Positions 1 to 10,922 of a stretch of DNA of 64,000 nucleotides are shown here, in pieces. Source of the stretch: a bacterium (GTDB lineage Bacteria > Planctomycetota > UBA1135 > UBA2386); assembly GCA_030432695.1 (NCBI GenBank), contig JAUILN010000001.1:496001-560000 (forward strand). The letters are read 5' to 3'. Each line of letters opens with the position of its first letter. The first letter of the stretch is position 1. Made by a program: the position numbers and the translations under genes. Below the pieces are notes generated by a model. It was not told where the DNA came from. It was given only the letters and a program-made list of their open reading frames with translations, and searched no databases.

Positions 1-2371
<2,371 letters not shown>

Positions 2372-2375
<4 letters not shown>

Positions 2376-4423
2376 CGCGTTCGACCCATGGCGAGCAAGC
2401 GGTAGTGGGACTGCAGCAGCAACGCGGTCCGGGCCGTCTGCACGACGTCGAGGTCATCGAGAGCCGCACGGATCGGCGCGTCGGACTCCTCCAGGATCCG
2501 GCAGAACTCCCGCCAGGTCTCGTCGCCGAGTTCGTGGCAGGCGACCGCCTGGATCAGCTTGCGATCGAGCGGCGCGTGCGGCGACCAGACCGAGGTCGCG
2601 CGCCGTAAGGTCTCGCCCCATTGCCTCGCCTCGTCCGGAATACGACCCGCGAACCAGTGACCGAAGAACGCCGCGGCGGCCACCTCGGCGTCGGTGGTGG
2701 CGCCGACCGACTGCGGGTCCTGACCGGCGAGCGAGCGCAACCAGCGCAGCGTCGCGGCGCGGCGTGCCGGGTGGATGTCGAGGCCGGATGCATGTCCGGA
2801 CTGGCAGGCGAGTGTCGCGAACAGGCTGGCCAGGAACGGATCCTCGCCGAGCGGTCCCTGCCACGAGCCGTCGTCGCCGGCCATCGACTCCAGTCGGGTG
2901 AGCGCGCGCTGCGCACCGGCGAGCAACTCGGGCACGTCGGTCGGCACGGCCGTCTCGATCAGCGCGTGGGTCGCCAGGGCCTGGATGCGGACCAGGGTTT
3001 CCCGTCCGGCGTCGGGCCGGAACGTGCCGTCCTCGCCGAGTCGGGCGTGAAGCCAGACCACCGCGCGCCGCAGGGCAGTCTGCTCGATGCCGTCTTCGAG
3101 CGGATGCAGCTGCTCGGCCATGAGGGCGCGCATCGACCACGCGGTCGCCTCGAGCTTCCCGTCCCAGCTCCCGTCCTCGGCCTGCTGGGCGAGCAGCCGG
3201 TCGAGGAGTCGGCCGATGGTCTCCGCGGTCCGCTTGCCGCCCATCCGTGCCAGCGACGCGCGATCGTGGATCCGGAAGCCGCGGAAGTCGGGGACCCTTC
3301 GAGAGAGTTCGTTGCGGGGATAGCGGGGCTGCCGGCCGCGTCCGCCGATCAGCAGCACCGCGATGGCGATCGATAACGGGTCGGTGCGCTCCGCGGCGGT
3401 GTCCAGCCGTTCCGGAACGCGCAGATCGAGCTGCTTCGACCAACGGTCGGGTGGTGCCAGTGCGTTCTGGCTCATCGCGAAGCCGGCGAAGTACAGTGCA
3501 TCGCGTCGCGTGGCGTCGGTCCAGCGCGGGGGGAGTTCGGGGAAGCGGGGCGGATCGATCGTCACGTCGTCGTAGGGCGTGCGCCCCGCCGAGGTGAACA
3601 GCACGAGGCGCGCGGTGTCGCGGGTCAGCGCATCGAGGTCCTCGCCCGAGGGCACGCGGAGATCAGGCGCTGAAGGTCGCCAGCCGAGGCAGCGTTCGAT
3701 CGTCGCGTGCGCCTCGCGATCGAACGGGACGCCGGCGGCGGCTGCGGCGGAGAGCGCGTGGACGGTCCAGGCGGTCGGCAGGAGTTCGGCGTGTGCGCCG
3801 GCGGGTATGGCGCCGAAGCCGTCCCTCGGAACCGCTTCCGCGCCGAGCAGCGCGCGCACCGCGCGGTCGAGCGGTGCATGCGGCGCGTCGCTGGCGGTGC
3901 CGAGCAGGGAGTCCGCGCAGGCGAGGACTGCGAGCGCCTGGCTGCGGACCGCGCGCGGCGTCGTGGCGTCTGGGTCGACGAACCAGCCATCGTCGTCCTG
4001 CGTCGCGTGGAGCCACAGGATGCCCCGTCGCACGACGTCTCGCTGGTCGCCACCCTCCCAGCCGTTGCCGGTGGTGGCCAGGGCGAGCAGGCACCAGACG
4101 GTCGTCTCGAAGCGGCTCACGCCGAAGGTCTCGGCGCAGGACCAGGAGCCGTCTGCGTCCTGCAGGTCGGCGAGCGAGGTCATGCAGCCGGCGAGGCAGC
4201 GAGCGACCAGGCGGAGTTCGCGGGTCTCGTAGAGGTTCGCGAGCAGTTTCTCGCGCCCCTCATGGTCGTGGAGTCGCGAGGCGGCGGCCTCGAAGCGCTC
4301 CGCGGAGTCGCCCCCGAGGCGGAGGGGCTGCGCCGAGGCGGTTGCGTTCGACCACGGCAGGGCGAACAGCGCGAGCGCCAGGCCAGACGTGGAACAGCGG
4401 CTCCTTCGACTTCCGGTCTCCAT
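2372..4423 (-). CDS. Secreted protein with prenyltransferase/squalene-oxidase-type repeats
   Basis: A 683-residue protein with a signal peptide (hydrophobic stretch about residues 13-25, likely cleavage after ASA at 29-31). It then has helical repeats of the alpha-alpha toroid type. Clear repeat cores are LADLQDADGSWS (about 84-95) followed by ETTVWCLLALATTG, HATQDDDGWF (139-148), and LLAQQAEDGSWDGKLEATAW near residue 420. This QxxDGSW pattern is typical of squalene-cyclase/prenyltransferase-fold proteins, many of which in planctomycetes are secreted and non-enzymatic. I see no DxDD or metal-binding catalytic signature, so an enzymatic role is not supported. The ATG at 4421-4423 is chosen because it starts the signal peptide; the open frame extends further upstream but that part is antisense to the sigma-factor gene. 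It is translationally coupled to the ABC-F gene downstream. Confidence 0.75.
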
Positions 4424-4528
4424 GGCGGGTGACAGTAGGCACTGCGCAGCGAGGCGGACAGTCGTGACGGTCGCGCGTGATCGAATCCGCCTGGAGAATC
4501 CCGGAAGCGGTCGGCGAGTCCGCGGCCA

Positions 4529-4534
4529 TACCTT
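4529..4534 (+). promoter_or_regulatory. -10-like hexamer TACCTT just upstream of the sigma-factor gene
   Basis: TACCTT ends 11 bases before the ATG at 4546 with no Shine-Dalgarno between them. If used, the transcript would have almost no leader. Inferred only from pattern and spacing. Confidence 0.3.
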
Positions 4535-4545
4535 CTCGGAACCCG

Positions 4546-7500
4546 ATGACCACCGACCCGCGCCAGCTCGATCCCGACCGCCTCGCCGCCGAGGCCCGCT
4601 CGCTGCGGGCCCTCGCGCGCGCCGCGGCGGGCGGCGGCGTCGACGGCGACGACCTGGCGCAGGAGGCGTGGTTGACCGCGCTGCAGCGGCCGCCGGAGCC
4701 GGGCTTCTCGCTGCGGGCCTGGCTCGGGGGGATCGTGCGCAACCATGCGCGCGACGCGCAGCGGACGGCGCGGCGGCGGGCGGTGCGTGAGGAGCACGCG
4801 GCGCGGCCGGAGGCGGTCGACCTCGACGACACCGTCGAGCGGCTCGATCTGCTGCGCCACCTGCTCGCCGAGGCGCGTGCGCTCGAGGAGCCGTTCCGCG
4901 CGGCGATCTTGCTGCGCTACGTCGACGGCCTGTCGACCGAGGCGATCGCCCGGCGGCTCGGCGTGCCGGCGGGCACGGTGCGGGCGCGGCTGCATCGCGG
5001 ACTGGAGCGGCTGCGCGCGCGGCTCGACAAGACGGTTCCCGGTGGCCGTGCCGCGTGGCTCGTGCCGTTCTCGCTCTACCTGCCGACACCCGGCGCCGTC
5101 GCGGGTGTCGCGGCGCCCGCCGGCGTGGCCGGAACCCTGCTGCCGACCACCGCGGCGCTGACTCTGGTGATGACCTTGAAGAAGACCCTCGCTGCGCTCG
5201 TCGTGATGGCCGTCGTCGGAATCGGGGCGGTCGCGCTGTGGCCCGACCGGGATGACGCCGGCGCCCCAGGGAGAATCGATCCAACGCCGTCGCGGGCGGA
5301 GACCCGGTCGGGCGATGCGAGAGCTGGGCTCGGCACGGAGGTCGATGCCGACAGCGGATCTCGCGTCGAGGTCCCGGCGAGCGAGGTCGTGGCGGAAGGC
5401 GCATCGACCGCGAGCGAAGGTCCTTTCCTGCTGATCCGCGGCTTGGTGCGCGCAGCTCGGGATGGCGCGCCGGTTCCCGGTGCCGAGGTCACGGTGGGGT
5501 TGCGGAGGTCGAAGGACGACGCGGCGCTCGCCAAGATCTTCAGCTCCAAGGCGGTGTTCGCCGGTGGCGAGCGGCTGGAGCTGGTCAGCGAGAAGACCGA
5601 GAGCGACGCCGACGGCCGCTTCGAGGTGCGCCTGCCGTTAGCGGCTGGCGGTGCCGAGCGGAGCCACGCGGTCTACGCCAGCGCGCGCCGCCACGGCTAC
5701 GTCTACTCGCGGGTCGAGGCCGACTCCGAGCCGGGGAGCGCAGTGCTCGAGGTCGATCTGGATCTGCCGGCCGGTGCGCGCATCGCGGGTCGGGTGCTCG
5801 GCCCGCTCAGCGAGGCGCTCGCCGGTGCCGAGGTCTGGACCCGCAAGCCCTCGCAGTTCCCCGCGCGCACCGACGCCGAGGGCGGTTTCGTCCTCGACGA
5901 CGTCGATCCGCGGGCCGAGTCCTATGGCCTGCGCGCCGCGGCCGACGGCTTCCTACCGCAGGTCGTGCAGGTGCCGCGCGACGACGGCCGCTACCCCGAC
6001 GACGTCGTGATCCACCTTGCCCGCGGTGCCTCGGTCGAAGGCTCGGTGTTCGCCGGCGGCCAGCCGCTCGGGGGTGCTGGTCTGCGCATCCTGGCCGGCA
6101 AGGACATCCTCCTCGCCGACAGTGCCGCCGACGGCCGCTACCGCTTCGCCGCGGTGCCGGCCGGGCGCTGGAAGATCGAGGCGAAGCACGAGTCGGCGCC
6201 GACGGTGACGGAGACGATCGAGGTCCCCGAGTGCGGACCGGACGGCGCGGTGGTGCGGCACGACGTGTTCCTCGAGCTCGGGCGCGCGCTGCGTGGCAAC
6301 GTGCTGTCGCGCGACGGCCGGGCGCTCGCCGCCGCCGAGGTGGTGGTGATGCGGCACGGCAACGTGCTCCGCGGCACCGCCACCGACGAGGCCGGCGGCT
6401 TCGTGCTCGACGGGCTGCCGCTGGAGCCGCTGACGGTCCGCGCCCACGCACCCGGCTTCCGCACCGGAGTCGTCGAGGAGGTGCCGGTCGGCCAGGAGGT
6501 CGTCGAGCTGCGGCTCGAGGTCGGCGCGGGCTTCGCGTTCACCGTGGTCGACGCCGTCTCCGGTGCGCCGGTGCCGGACTTCGAGGTCCGCATCTGGGAG
6601 GCGGAGGGCGAGGGCGACGGCTTCCGCATGCCGCTGCGCCCCTGGCAAGCGGTGCACGACGCGCAGGGCCGCTACGTGACCGACGCTCCCGACTTCGAGG
6701 CGGGCCAAGTCGCGCACCTGGAGATCCGCAGCGAGGGCTACGCGACGACGCACCTGCCGCGGGGCACGGCCGAGCGCGAGCCGGATCCGCAGGCGCTGCG
6801 CGTCGCGATGGAGATCGGCGCCGAGCTGACCGCGCACGTCGTCGACGCCGACGGCCGGCCGGTGGAGGGCGCGTCGGTCGAGCTGCTGCTGGAGGACGGC
6901 GTGCCTTGGTCGCAGTTCGCCGGCTTCGACCGGCTCGCGAAGAGCGACGCGGAAGGCGCGTTCGTCGTCGAGCACGTGCCCTCGGGCACGCACCGCCTGC
7001 GCCTGCAGCACGAGCAGCACGGCGACCTGCTGCACTCCTTCGAGGTGCCTGAGGGGGCCCGCGAGTGCCGCGAGAGCCTGCGCTTCGCGGCCGGCGCGGA
7101 ACTCAGCGGCTTCGTCCGCGCGCCCACCGGCGAGTTCGTCGCCGACGTGCCGGTGGTGCTGCTGCGCCTCGATGCGCCGTCGGGCAGCCGCAGCAGCTGG
7201 AAGGCCACCAGCAGCGTCGACGGCAGCTTCTCGATTGCCCAGCTCCCCGCCGGCGAGTTCGAGCTGCAGCGCATCGAGAAGCAGGACGAGGCGCCGGCCG
7301 GCAAGCCGCTGCCGCTGTTCTCGATCCCGGTGACGTTGCGCGGAGGCGAGGCGCGCGAGGTCGATCTCGCTCCGCGCGGTGCCGGCCGGATCGAGGGTCG
7401 GTTGATCGCCGACGAAGCGCTTCCCGAGACCGTCTATCTGCGGCTGGAGCCGCTCGACGAACTCGCGCCGACCGCGCCCGGGATGCGTCGCTTCCCGCGC

Positions 7501-7671
7501 TGGCTGCGGGCCACCAACGGTGCGATCACCGTGCCCTTCCTGCTCGCCGGCCGCTACCGGCTCAGCGCGGTGCCGGGCGCCGCGGGCAACCTGGTGGGGG
7601 AGGTCGAGGTGGAGGTGGGCGAGGGGACCAGGAGCGAGATCGAACTGCGGCTCGCGCCGCGCGACGGCTAG
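4546..7671 (+). CDS. ECF sigma factor fused to a membrane segment and a long carboxypeptidase-regulatory-like repeat extension
   Basis: A 1041-residue protein with an unusual architecture. Residues 1-165 are an ECF sigma factor: region 2 with DDLAQEAWLTAL (35-46) and FSLRAWLGGIVRNHARD (54-70), and region 4 with the helix-turn-helix LSTEAIARRLGVPAGTVRAR (129-148). Residues about 172-232 are hydrophobic and include a strong membrane segment after LKKTLAALVV. From about 240 to the end there are at least eight Ig-like repeats of the carboxypeptidase-D regulatory/Cna-B type, with recurring DADGRF and V.G.VL. motifs. The topology implied is a cytoplasmic sigma factor anchored in the membrane with an exported sensor-like or structural domain. 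The ATG at 4546 is chosen because sigma homology starts there; the open frame reaches 23 codons further up. No separate anti-sigma gene is adjacent. A perfect palindrome follows the stop by 5 bases. Confidence 0.85.
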   Translation: MTTDPRQLDPDRLAAEARSLRALARAAAGGGVDGDDLAQEAWLTALQRPPEPGFSLRAWLGGIVRNHARDAQRTARRRAVREEHAARPEAVDLDDTVERLDLLRHLLAEARALEEPFRAAILLRYVDGLSTEAIARRLGVPAGTVRARLHRGLERLRARLDKTVPGGRAAWLVPFSLYLPTPGAVAGVAAPAGVAGTLLPTTAALTLVMTLKKTLAALVVMAVVGIGAVALWPDRDDAGAPGRIDPTPSRAETRSGDARAGLGTEVDADSGSRVEVPASEVVAEGASTASEGPFLLIRGLVRAARDGAPVPGAEVTVGLRRSKDDAALAKIFSSKAVFAGGERLELVSEKTESDADGRFEVRLPLAAGGAERSHAVYASARRHGYVYSRVEADSEPGSAVLEVDLDLPAGARIAGRVLGPLSEALAGAEVWTRKPSQFPARTDAEGGFVLDDVDPRAESYGLRAAADGFLPQVVQVPRDDGRYPDDVVIHLARGASVEGSVFAGGQPLGGAGLRILAGKDILLADSAADGRYRFAAVPAGRWKIEAKHESAPTVTETIEVPECGPDGAVVRHDVFLELGRALRGNVLSRDGRALAAAEVVVMRHGNVLRGTATDEAGGFVLDGLPLEPLTVRAHAPGFRTGVVEEVPVGQEVVELRLEVGAGFAFTVVDAVSGAPVPDFEVRIWEAEGEGDGFRMPLRPWQAVHDAQGRYVTDAPDFEAGQVAHLEIRSEGYATTHLPRGTAEREPDPQALRVAMEIGAELTAHVVDADGRPVEGASVELLLEDGVPWSQFAGFDRLAKSDAEGAFVVEHVPSGTHRLRLQHEQHGDLLHSFEVPEGARECRESLRFAAGAELSGFVRAPTGEFVADVPVVLLRLDAPSGSRSSWKATSSVDGSFSIAQLPAGEFELQRIEKQDEAPAGKPLPLFSIPVTLRGGEAREVDLAPRGAGRIEGRLIADEALPETVYLRLEPLDELAPTAPGMRRFPRWLRATNGAITVPFLLAGRYRLSAVPGAAGNLVGEVEVEVGEGTRSEIELRLAPRDG

Positions 7672-7676
7672 CCGCC

Positions 7677-7715
7677 GACTTTTACAACGCGTGCCAGGCA
7701 CGCGTTGTAAAAGTC
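7677..7715. repeat. Perfect 39-bp palindrome, core GTGCCAGGCAC
   Basis: Left arm GACTTTTACAACGCGTGCC (7677-7695) and right arm GGCACGCGTTGTAAAAGTC (7697-7715) are exact reverse complements with one base between. It starts 5 bases after the sigma-fusion stop codon and lies before the convergent ATPase gene. It has A/T-rich outer stems, so it could act as a bidirectional terminator. It shares its central 11 bases with the palindrome at 43385-43415, which suggests a dispersed REP-like family. Confidence 0.9.
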
Positions 7716-7749
7716 GCGCGTCGGACCGATCCCAACCGTGACGCGAGGC

Positions 7750-8532
7750 TCAGTCCTCTCCGAGCAGCCGCTCCAGCATGCGCTCGCGGTCGTTCAGGAA
7801 GCGCTTGGTGAGCACGTAGGGCTCGGTCTCCTCGAACGCGACGCTCCGGATCCCTTCGGGGCCGAACTCGTAGATCGTGGCGTCGGGATACGCGAGGACG
7901 ATCGGCGAGTGCGTGGCGATGATCAACTGGGAGCCCGCGGCGACGAGTTGGTGGGCGCGGGAGAGGAAGGCCATCTGCCGTGCGGGGGACAGCGCGGACT
8001 CGGGCTCGTCCAGGAGGTACACCGCATCGCCACCGAGGCGATGCAGGAACAGCGCGAGGAACGACTCGCCGTGTGACTGCTCGTGCAGCGACCTGCCGCC
8101 GAACGAGTCACGGATCTTCGGAACGCGTTCCATGAATCTGATCCTCTCGCGCTCTTCGACGGAGTCGAGTTCCTCGATCTCGGTGGCGAGGTTGTAGAAG
8201 CTCTCCGCGCGCAGGAAGAAGGCGTCGCGCGGATTCCGGCCCCGGCGCAGGGTGAGGTGTCGGTAGAGCTCCGAGTGGCTGTGCCTGCTCGCGTGTCGGA
8301 AGCCCCGCGTTCCTCCCTCCGGATTGAGGCCGAGCGCGATCGCGATGGCCTCCAACAGGGTCGACTTGCCGGCGCCGTTCTCGCCGACGAAGTAGGTCAC
8401 CGCGGGATGCAGCGGCAGCGAGTCGAGACTTCGGATGCAGGGCAGGTCGAACGGGTAGCGGTCCTTCGTCGGAATCGAATCCCAGTCGATCACGACCGAG
8501 CGGAGGAAGGGAGGTGCGGCGGCACGACTCAT
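7750..8532 (-). CDS. AAA-type ATPase of the COG3910 (SMC/ABC-like) family
   Basis: A 260-residue single-domain ATPase with an ABC/SMC-like head. Walker A GENGAGKST is at 50-58 and a signature-like HEQSHGESF near 148. Walker B AVYLLDEPESALSP is near 172-185, and a LIIATHSPIVLA segment near 205 contains the switch histidine. This combination and length match the stand-alone ATPases of COG3910, often described as predicted ATPases of unknown role. There is no membrane segment, nuclease domain or partner gene beside it, so a defence or repair role cannot be claimed. It runs convergently with the sigma-fusion gene, separated by the 39-bp palindrome, and lies upstream of the DUF1080 gene with no overlap. 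Confidence 0.8.
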   Translation of the reverse strand: MSRAAAPPFLRSVVIDWDSIPTKDRYPFDLPCIRSLDSLPLHPAVTYFVGENGAGKSTLLEAIAIALGLNPEGGTRGFRHASRHSHSELYRHLTLRRGRNPRDAFFLRAESFYNLATEIEELDSVEERERIRFMERVPKIRDSFGGRSLHEQSHGESFLALFLHRLGGDAVYLLDEPESALSPARQMAFLSRAHQLVAAGSQLIIATHSPIVLAYPDATIYEFGPEGIRSVAFEETEPYVLTKRFLNDRERMLERLLGED

Positions 8533-8590
8533 GGACGAGGAGCCCCCGTGTTGCGGTGGTCGCGGCGGCGCGACGAGGCCGGCGGACGGC

Positions 8591-9352
8591 TCACGGCAGC
8601 TCGCGGATCCGCAGGTTGCGGAACTCCACCGGCGCGCCCTCGGCCTCCAACGCCAGGTAGCCCTCGCCCGGCTGGCAGTCCTTGCCGCCGTTGACCTCCT
8701 CGCCGTTGACCCACAGCCGCACCTCGCCGTTGATCGCGCGGATGTAGTAGTGGTTCCACTCGCCGGCGGCGCGGGTCAGGCGCTTGGTCGGGAAGCTGCG
8801 CGAACTCTTCGGGTTGCCGACCTTGAAGTCGTTCCCTGCACCGTCGGCGTAGCTGATCTCGGGCGTGAAGGCGGTCATCTTCGACGAGCCCACCGGGAAC
8901 ACGTCGCCGTGGCTGGTGAACCAGTCGGAGCGGGCGCCCTTGCTCTTCAGCCAGTTCTCCTCGTAGCCGAGGTCGAGGACCTGCACCTCGATGCCGCTGC
9001 GCGGTAGCGTGCCGGGCGGCAGGTCGGTGAACGCCGACTCGGGGCACCAGACGAACACGCCGGAGTTGCCGGCGAAGGTCTCGTGCTTCCACTCGACCAC
9101 CATCTCGAAGTTGCGGTAGACCTGCTTGCTGCGCGCGCCACCGATCGGCCGGCCGGTGCAGACGATGCGGTCGTCGACCTGCCGCCAGGTCTCGTCGGTG
9201 CCGTTGACGTTGACGAAGTCGTCGAGGGTCAGCTCGGTCCAGCCCTCGCCGGTGATCACCGCGGCGGGCAGGGGGGCGTGCGGGGAGCCGCTCCCGGTCA
9301 GGCAGAGGGTGACGACGGCGAGCGAGGCGAGCGAGAGGGAACGGTCCAGCAT
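8591..9352 (-). CDS. Secreted DUF1080 protein (3-keto-disaccharide hydrolase / LamG-like family)
   Basis: A 253-residue exported protein. An amino-terminal signal peptide (hydrophobic about 6-19) precedes a single DUF1080 domain. Family hallmarks visible are EGWTELTLDDFVNVNG, the segment RNFEMVVEWKHE, NSGVFVW followed by GIEVQVLD, and the closing AAGEWNHYYI...GEVRLWVNGEEV and LEAEGAPVEFRNLRI. The fold is a jelly roll, and family members act on sugars in the periplasm. Planctomycete genomes have many copies, commonly near sulfatases. The ATG at 9350-9352 is taken because it begins the signal peptide; the open frame upstream is antisense to the sulfatase. It is divergent from the sulfatase with only 46 bases between starts, so the two probably share a control region and act on the same polysaccharide. 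Confidence 0.88.
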   Translation of the reverse strand: MLDRSLSLASLAVVTLCLTGSGSPHAPLPAAVITGEGWTELTLDDFVNVNGTDETWRQVDDRIVCTGRPIGGARSKQVYRNFEMVVEWKHETFAGNSGVFVWCPESAFTDLPPGTLPRSGIEVQVLDLGYEENWLKSKGARSDWFTSHGDVFPVGSSKMTAFTPEISYADGAGNDFKVGNPKSSRSFPTKRLTRAAGEWNHYYIRAINGEVRLWVNGEEVNGGKDCQPGEGYLALEAEGAPVEFRNLRIRELP

Positions 9353-9386
9353 GGGGGGAGCGTAGCGCCGCACCGGGGGCGACGAC

Positions 9387-9392
9387 GATACT
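9387..9392 (+). promoter_or_regulatory. -10-like hexamer GATACT six bases before the sulfatase ATG
   Basis: GATACT is followed by only six bases before the ATG at 9399. With a normal -10 to start distance, transcription would begin at or next to the A of the start codon, giving a leaderless message. Pattern-based inference. Confidence 0.35.
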
Positions 9393-9398
9393 CGGATC

Positions 9399-10892
9399 AT
9401 GCTCTCGCTCTCCTTGCGCTGCGTCGCGCCACTCCTGCCGATCCTGCTGTGCGGACCGCTGGCCGCCCAGGATGCCGCCCGGCAGCCCAACCTCCTGTTC
9501 GTCATCGCCGACGACCTGTCGCCGTTCGACCTGCCGATCTACGAGCCGGATGTCGTCGTCGACACCCCGGCGATCGACTCGCTGGCCGGCGAGGGCATGG
9601 TCCTCGACGCCGCCTACCAGATGGGTTCGTGGTCGGGCGCGGTGTGCACGCCGTCGCGGCACATGGTGATGAGCGGGCGGACGGTCTGGCATCTGCCGAA
9701 GCGGGGGATCAAGGGCGAAGACGCCAACCCGCACTGCCCTGCCGACCTGCCGACCTACACCCTGGGGGCGTGGTTCGGCAGCCACGGCTACGCCACGGCC
9801 CGGACCTGCAAGAAGGGCAACAGCTACCAGGCCGCCAACGAGCTGTTCCAGGTGGTGCACGACAAGACCTGCCGCGGCGCCGACGACGACACCAGCAGCG
9901 TCTGGCACGCCGACCGCGTGTTGGAGTACCTCGCCGCGCGAGAGGCTGGCGCGGATGGCTCGGACAAGCCGTTCCTGATCTACCTCGGCTTCTCGCACCC
10001 GCACGACCCGCGCCACGGCACGGCGGAGCTGCTCGCCAAGTACGGCGCCGACGACACCGGCGCGCCGTCGACCACGCCCGAGAACGCACCGCCTCTGCCG
10101 GTGAACTACCTGCCGGCGCACCCCTTTCCGCACGGCCATCCCGGCCTGCGCGACGAGGTCAACGTCCAGGGCGTGAAGCGTCGCCGCGACCCGGCCACGG
10201 TGCGCAACGAACGCGGGCGGCAGTTCGCGTGCATCGAGCACATGGACCGGCAGATCGGCCGCGTGTTGGCGAAGCTGCGCGAGACCGGCGATCTCGAGAA
10301 CACCTACGTGGTGTTCACGTCCGACCACGGCATGTCGGTCGGTCGCCACGGGCTGATGGGCAAGCAGAACCTCTACGAGCACACCTGGCGGGTGCCGATG
10401 GTGGTGCGCGGACCCGGCATCGCTGCCGGCAGCCGCGCGCCGGGCAACGTGTACCTGCTCGACTGCCTGGCGACGCTCTGCGAGCTGGCGGGGATCGAGG
10501 CACCGGCGACCAGCGAGGGGCTGAGCTTCGTGCCGGTGCTACGCGGCGCACAGCAGACCGTGCGCGACGTGCTGTTCGGGGTCTACTGCGGCGGCAGCAA
10601 GCCCGGCATGCGCGCGGTGCGCAAGGGGGATTGGAAGCTGATCGAGTACGACGTGCTCGACGGCGCGGTGCGGCGCACGCAGCTGTTCGATCTCGGCAGC
10701 AATCCCTACGAATTGCTGCTCGCGCACCACGTCGACGTCACCGAAGCGCTGATCGGCAACGACCCGCAGCCGCTGCAGCAGGACCTCGCGGGCGATCCGC
10801 GGTTCGCCGAGCGGCGGCGCGAGTTGGAGGAGCTGCTGCGCGCCGAGATGGTGCGGCTGGACGACCCCTACGAGCTCTCGCCTGGGCGGTGA
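9399..10892 (+). CDS. Secreted sulfatase (type I, formylglycine-dependent)
   Basis: A 497-residue sulfatase that hydrolyses sulfate esters, probably on a polysaccharide, in the periplasm or outside the cell. The signal peptide (about 1-24) ends LAAQ. PNLLFVIADDL (30-40) supplies the first metal-binding aspartates. The modification motif C-T-P-S-R (83-87) carries the cysteine converted to formylglycine by an anaerobic or FGE-type maturase not encoded here. FTSDHGMSVGRHGLMGK supplies the second metal Asp and His, and the C-terminal part has the usual WKLIEYD and LFDLGSNPYE segments. Family assignment is firm; the substrate cannot be told. It is divergent from the DUF1080 gene, a pairing seen in planctomycete polysaccharide-use loci. 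Confidence 0.95.
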   Translation: MLSLSLRCVAPLLPILLCGPLAAQDAARQPNLLFVIADDLSPFDLPIYEPDVVVDTPAIDSLAGEGMVLDAAYQMGSWSGAVCTPSRHMVMSGRTVWHLPKRGIKGEDANPHCPADLPTYTLGAWFGSHGYATARTCKKGNSYQAANELFQVVHDKTCRGADDDTSSVWHADRVLEYLAAREAGADGSDKPFLIYLGFSHPHDPRHGTAELLAKYGADDTGAPSTTPENAPPLPVNYLPAHPFPHGHPGLRDEVNVQGVKRRRDPATVRNERGRQFACIEHMDRQIGRVLAKLRETGDLENTYVVFTSDHGMSVGRHGLMGKQNLYEHTWRVPMVVRGPGIAAGSRAPGNVYLLDCLATLCELAGIEAPATSEGLSFVPVLRGAQQTVRDVLFGVYCGGSKPGMRAVRKGDWKLIEYDVLDGAVRRTQLFDLGSNPYELLLAHHVDVTEALIGNDPQPLQQDLAGDPRFAERRRELEELLRAEMVRLDDPYELSPGR

Positions 10893-10922
10893 GCGGCGCA
10901 GGGTGGTCGGCCGGCCGCCGGT

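Noticed and set aside
10901..10922. GC palindrome (CGGCCGGCCG) between the sulfatase and the convergent secreted gene as a terminator
   Set aside because: It has no T tract and such motifs are frequent in DNA this GC-rich.
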